Part shown: positions 5,446 to 7,893 of the stretch, one piece after another
How positions within the stretch are numbered: the stretch's first letter is position 1
Layout of the letters: each line of letters opens with the position of its first letter
Origin: Archangium sp.
Lineage (GTDB): Bacteria; Myxococcota; Myxococcia; Myxococcales; Myxococcaceae
Direction of reading: 5' to 3'
NCBI GenBank assembly: GCA_016793585.1
Contig: JAEUJR010000289.1
Location: forward strand, 1 to 7,893
DNA: 7,893 bases
The notes under the pieces: model-generated
The model's input: the letters and a program-made list of their open reading frames with translations, nothing else
What the model was told of the DNA's origin: nothing
Database searches by the model: none
Translations under genes and position numbers: made by a program

Positions 5446-6951
5446 ATGCCGCCCGTGCGAATCGCCCTGGGGGTGCTGCTGCTGTCGATGACCGCGCTGG
5501 CGAGTGAGCCGCTGCGCTGGGGCGCCGACGGTCAGGGTGGAGCGCCCTACGTCTTTCAAGACCCGATGGACCCGACCCGGCTCACCGGCTTCGAGGTCGA
5601 GCTCGCCGAGCTGCTCGCGAAGAGGCTCGGCACGACGGCGCAACCGGTCGCCGGCCCGTGGGACAAGCTGCTCGAGCTGCTCGCCCGCGGAGACTTCGAC
5701 ATCGCGCTCAACGGCATCGAGGTCGCCGACGAGAAGAAGCGCGTGGTGCTGCTGTCGAAGCCGTACTTCGCGGCGGCCGAGGTGCTGACGATTCGGCGAG
5801 GTGATGGCGCTGCGCCGAGAGACCTGAGCGCGTTGAAAGGGCGAAAGGTGGGCACCCTGCCCGGCTCGCTCGCCGAACGAATCGCGCAACGCCACGGCGC
5901 CGACGTGCGCACGTACGAGGGCGGGCAAGACGAGATCTACGACGACCTGAAGCTCGGCCGGACCGATGCGGTGCTGCTCGATGAACCGGTCGCGAAGTTC
6001 TACGGCGAGCTCGATGAGGCGTTCGAGACGGTGCGCGGAGACTTCGGCGTGGTCGAATACGCCATCGCCGCCCGACTCGACGATCGAGCCCGCATCGACG
6101 CGCTGAACTCGGCCATCGACTCGCTCGCGGCTGATGGCTCGTTGCGTGCGCTCTACGAACGCTGGGGGCTGTGGACTCCTGCGACCGCGAAGCTGCTCGG
6201 CGATGCCGATGGAGCGGCGCACGCTCCGGCCCTCGAGTACGAGCGATGGCGCGCGGCCGTCGGCCACCTCCCTCCATTCTGGGAGCGCGTGCGCACGCGG
6301 TACCCCTCGTACCTGCCGCTGTTCTTCAAGGGTGCGCTGCTCACGGTGCTCGCGTCGTTGTGCGCGATGGCGCTGGCGATCGCGCTCGGCGTGCTGCTCG
6401 CCGTTGGCCGTCGCTTTGGACCCACGGTCGTGCGCGGGCTGTGTGTCGCGTACATCGAGTTCTTCCGCGGCACGCCGCTGCTCGTGCAGCTCACCGTCAT
6501 CTATTTCGGGCTGCCCGAGCTGGGCATCAAGCTGGAGCCCTTCTTCGCAGGCGTGCTCGCGTTGGGCCTCAACTACGCGGCGGCCGAAGCCGAGAACTAC
6601 CGCGCCGGGCTCGAGAGCGTTCCGCGTGGACAGCTCGAGGCGTCGCAGGTGCTGGGGCTCTCGACGTTCCAGACGCTGCGCTTCGTCGTCGGCCCCCAGG
6701 CGGTGCGCATCTCGATTCCACCGATGACGAACGACTTCATCGCGCTCTTGAAGGACTCGTCGCTCGTCTCGGTGGTGACGCTGACCGAGCTGACGAAGAC
6801 GTACACCACGCTCGCGAACTCGACGCGTGATCACCTCGGCCTCGGGCTGCTCGTCGCGCTCTGCTACCTCGTCGTCGGCCTGCCGTTCGCGAAGCTCGCC
6901 CGCACCGTCGAGGCTCGGTTCGCCAGACACCTGCGCCGGGAGGCCGCGTGA
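5446..6951 (+). CDS. Polar amino acid-type ABC importer: fused substrate-binding protein and permease
   Basis: A 501-residue two-domain protein. Residues 1-19 form a signal peptide with likely cleavage after ALA (17-19). Residues about 22-244 are a family 3 solute-binding domain (SBP_bac_3): LTGFEVELAELLAKRLG (46-62), ARGDFDIALNGIEV (80-93), LLSKPYF (102-108), KVGTLPGS (134-141), RTDAVLLDEPVAKFY (172-186) and the closing LRALYERWG (233-241). Residues about 295-490 are a HisM/GlnP-type permease with about five membrane helices; RGTPLLVQLTVIYFGLPELG (341-360) and the ATPase-contacting EAA loop EASQVLGLSTFQTLRFVVGPQA (398-419) are typical. The binding domain would face the periplasm, tethered to its own channel, as in Gram-positive GlnP. 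Aligned with E. coli GlnH, the ligand-contacting arginine is lysine (K97) and a ligand-contacting threonine is glutamate (E92), while the acidic residue D179 is kept. The substrate is therefore uncertain. It is the first gene of a coupled operon; its stop overlaps the ATPase start. Confidence 0.93.
   Translation: MPPVRIALGVLLLSMTALASEPLRWGADGQGGAPYVFQDPMDPTRLTGFEVELAELLAKRLGTTAQPVAGPWDKLLELLARGDFDIALNGIEVADEKKRVVLLSKPYFAAAEVLTIRRGDGAAPRDLSALKGRKVGTLPGSLAERIAQRHGADVRTYEGGQDEIYDDLKLGRTDAVLLDEPVAKFYGELDEAFETVRGDFGVVEYAIAARLDDRARIDALNSAIDSLAADGSLRALYERWGLWTPATAKLLGDADGAAHAPALEYERWRAAVGHLPPFWERVRTRYPSYLPLFFKGALLTVLASLCAMALAIALGVLLAVGRRFGPTVVRGLCVAYIEFFRGTPLLVQLTVIYFGLPELGIKLEPFFAGVLALGLNYAAAEAENYRAGLESVPRGQLEASQVLGLSTFQTLRFVVGPQAVRISIPPMTNDFIALLKDSSLVSVVTLTELTKTYTTLANSTRDHLGLGLLVALCYLVVGLPFAKLARTVEARFARHLRREAA
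6938..6943 (+). promoter_or_regulatory. Ribosome binding site of the ATPase gene
   Basis: GGGAGG, inside the 3' end of the permease gene, lies four bases before the GTG at 6948. The GTG shares bases with the upstream TGA, so this site supports translational coupling. Confidence 0.6.
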
Positions 6952-7700
6952 CGCTCAAGGTGACAGGGCTGGTTCGGCATCACCACGGCAACCCCGAGCC
7001 AACGCTCCGAGGGCTGTCGTTCGATCTGCCTGCAGGAACGCTCACGGCGCTGCTCGGTCGCTCGGGCGCTGGCAAGTCGACGGTGCTCCGCTGCGTGATG
7101 GGCCTCGAGCCGTTCGAGTCGGGCACCCTCGAGATCGACGGCGTCATCGTGCAGGGAACGAAGGACGTGAGCGTCGACGTGCGAAACGGGCAACTGAAAG
7201 CCGCGCGCGCTGCCCTGGGGCTCGTCTTTCAGTCGTTCGAGCTGTTCCCCCACCTCACCGCGCTCGACAACTGCACGCTGGCTCCGATGCAGGTGAAGCA
7301 GAAGAGCCGTGGAGACGCCGAGAAGCGCGCAAGAGAGTTGCTCGTGCAGCTCGGGCTGGAGCACCGCATCGACGCGTTCCCCGAGCAGCTCTCAGGTGGG
7401 CAGAAACAACGCGTGGCCATCGCCCGCGCGCTCGCCATGGAGCCCCGCGTCTTGCTCTACGACGAGCCCACGAGCGCGCTCGACCCGTCGATGAAGAGCG
7501 AAGTGCTGCAGACGCTGAAGCGCGTCGACGCGACGGGTGTGACGCAGGTGGTGGTGACGCACGATCTCGCGCTGGCTCGGGGCGTCGAACACGTGTGCGT
7601 GCTCGACCACGGCGTCGTCATCGAGTCGGGAGTTCCCTCCGAGGTGCTGCAGACCCCGAAGCACGAGTCCACGAAGGCGCTCTTGAAGGACTGGGTATGA
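6948..7700 (+). CDS. ABC transporter ATP-binding protein, polar amino acid type (GlnQ/HisP-like)
   Basis: A 250-residue ATPase of usual length with every motif intact: Walker A GRSGAGKST (37-45), Q-loop VFQSFELFPHL (93-103, Q95), signature LSGGQ (148-152), Walker B VLLYDEP (168-174, catalytic E173), D-loop SALD (176-179) and switch histidine H205 in VTHD. The FQSFELFPHLTALDNCTLAP segment is typical of the polar amino acid subgroup. As a dimer on the cytoplasmic face it would power import through the fused permease encoded just upstream, engaging its EAA loop. The GTG start overlaps the permease stop (GTGA), and the stop overlaps the next start (ATGA), so the three genes should be translated in series at linked rates. 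Nothing is missing or unusual in the sequence. Confidence 0.96.
   Translation: MTLKVTGLVRHHHGNPEPTLRGLSFDLPAGTLTALLGRSGAGKSTVLRCVMGLEPFESGTLEIDGVIVQGTKDVSVDVRNGQLKAARAALGLVFQSFELFPHLTALDNCTLAPMQVKQKSRGDAEKRARELLVQLGLEHRIDAFPEQLSGGQKQRVAIARALAMEPRVLLYDEPTSALDPSMKSEVLQTLKRVDATGVTQVVVTHDLALARGVEHVCVLDHGVVIESGVPSEVLQTPKHESTKALLKDWV
7685..7690 (+). promoter_or_regulatory. Ribosome binding site of the gene starting at 7697
   Basis: GAAGGA lies six bases before the ATG at 7697. It is a good Shine-Dalgarno inside the end of the ATPase gene, and is the main support for a real start there. Confidence 0.65.
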
Positions 7701-7893
7701 CCGGTGTGGTGCTCGCGCTGCTGACTGCTGCGCCCTGTGTCGTCGATGGCCAGAACTTCACGACGCGCGGGCCCGTCTTGCTGTCGATCGACGGCGGAGC
7801 GCCCGTGCCGGCGTCGCTCAAGGGGGTTCGCGCGCGCGCGACGCTTCAGGGGCGCCAGGCGCTGCTGCAGCTCGATCGACCTGTCGCCCTCAC
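7697..7893 (+). CDS. N-terminal part of a probably exported protein of unknown function (3' end outside window)
   Basis: A frame of 65 codons runs from the ATG at 7697 to the window edge without a stop. It begins with a hydrophobic stretch (MTGVVLALLTAAPC, 1-14) that resembles a short signal peptide, though it lacks basic residues at its start. The rest (NFTTRGPVLLSIDGG, LKGVRARATLQGRQALLQLD) looks like beta-rich extracytoplasmic sequence. The cysteine at 14 is preceded by proline, so it is not a normal lipobox. The start overlaps the ATPase stop as ATGA and has GAAGGA six bases upstream, so the gene belongs to the transporter operon and is probably translationally coupled to it. No family is recognisable from this part. 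A periplasmic or outer-membrane accessory to the importer is an inference from position only. Confidence 0.7.
   Translation, partial: MTGVVLALLTAAPCVVDGQNFTTRGPVLLSIDGGAPVPASLKGVRARATLQGRQALLQLDRPVAL

Noticed and set aside
5413..6930. A 505-codon open frame on the minus strand opposite the transporter gene
   Set aside because: It is antisense to a gene with unmistakable binding-protein and permease motifs. Its product is rich in Arg, Glu and His in the way of high-GC shadow frames, and no domain is visible.
7727..7738. A lipoprotein signal (lipobox) in the gene at 7697
   Set aside because: The residue before the cysteine is proline, which signal peptidase II motifs do not normally allow, and the segment lacks a basic N-region.

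Overview
The window is high-GC bacterial DNA packed with protein genes; no RNA gene, insertion sequence, CRISPR array or other mobile element is visible, and no stretch over about 140 bases lacks a gene. The lineage is most likely Myxococcota. The clues are a leucine-rich-repeat-like protein with an N-terminal TIGR02996-type segment (a domain expanded in myxobacteria and planctomycetes), a periplasmic-type protein with a proline-rich linker and a glycine/alanine-rich two-helix tail, and a one-piece amino-acid-type substrate-binding/permease protein. This is inference from protein style; no marker gene is present.

Left part (1-5393): six genes alternate strand one by one. They are the 3' part of a membrane-anchored protein (+), an NAD(P)-binding reductase of the NmrA/SDR type (-), an unrecognised 337-residue protein (+), a TIGR02996/LRR-like protein (-), an ASCH-domain protein fused to a winged-helix-like tail (+), and SfsA, a predicted nucleic-acid-binding nuclease (-). 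All three tail-to-tail junctions have no spacer or overlap (0, 17 and 8 bp). The head-to-head gaps are short (136, 56 and about 52 bp) and must hold the promoters; two carry a perfect 7-bp inverted repeat close to a start codon.

Right part (5446-7893): one co-directional operon for an ABC importer of the polar amino acid family. A fused substrate-binding protein/permease is followed by its ATPase through a GTGA start/stop overlap, and then through an ATGA overlap by an exported-looking protein that runs off the window. The binding domain lacks the usual ligand-binding arginine, so its substrate is uncertain.

The left genes share no evident pathway. The transporter genes form one functional unit. 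I found no clear evidence of a new multi-gene system. The best leads are the importer with its unusual pocket and coupled third gene, the ASCH-winged-helix protein with a hairpin over its start region, and the orphan protein at 1634-2647 behind an operator-like palindrome.
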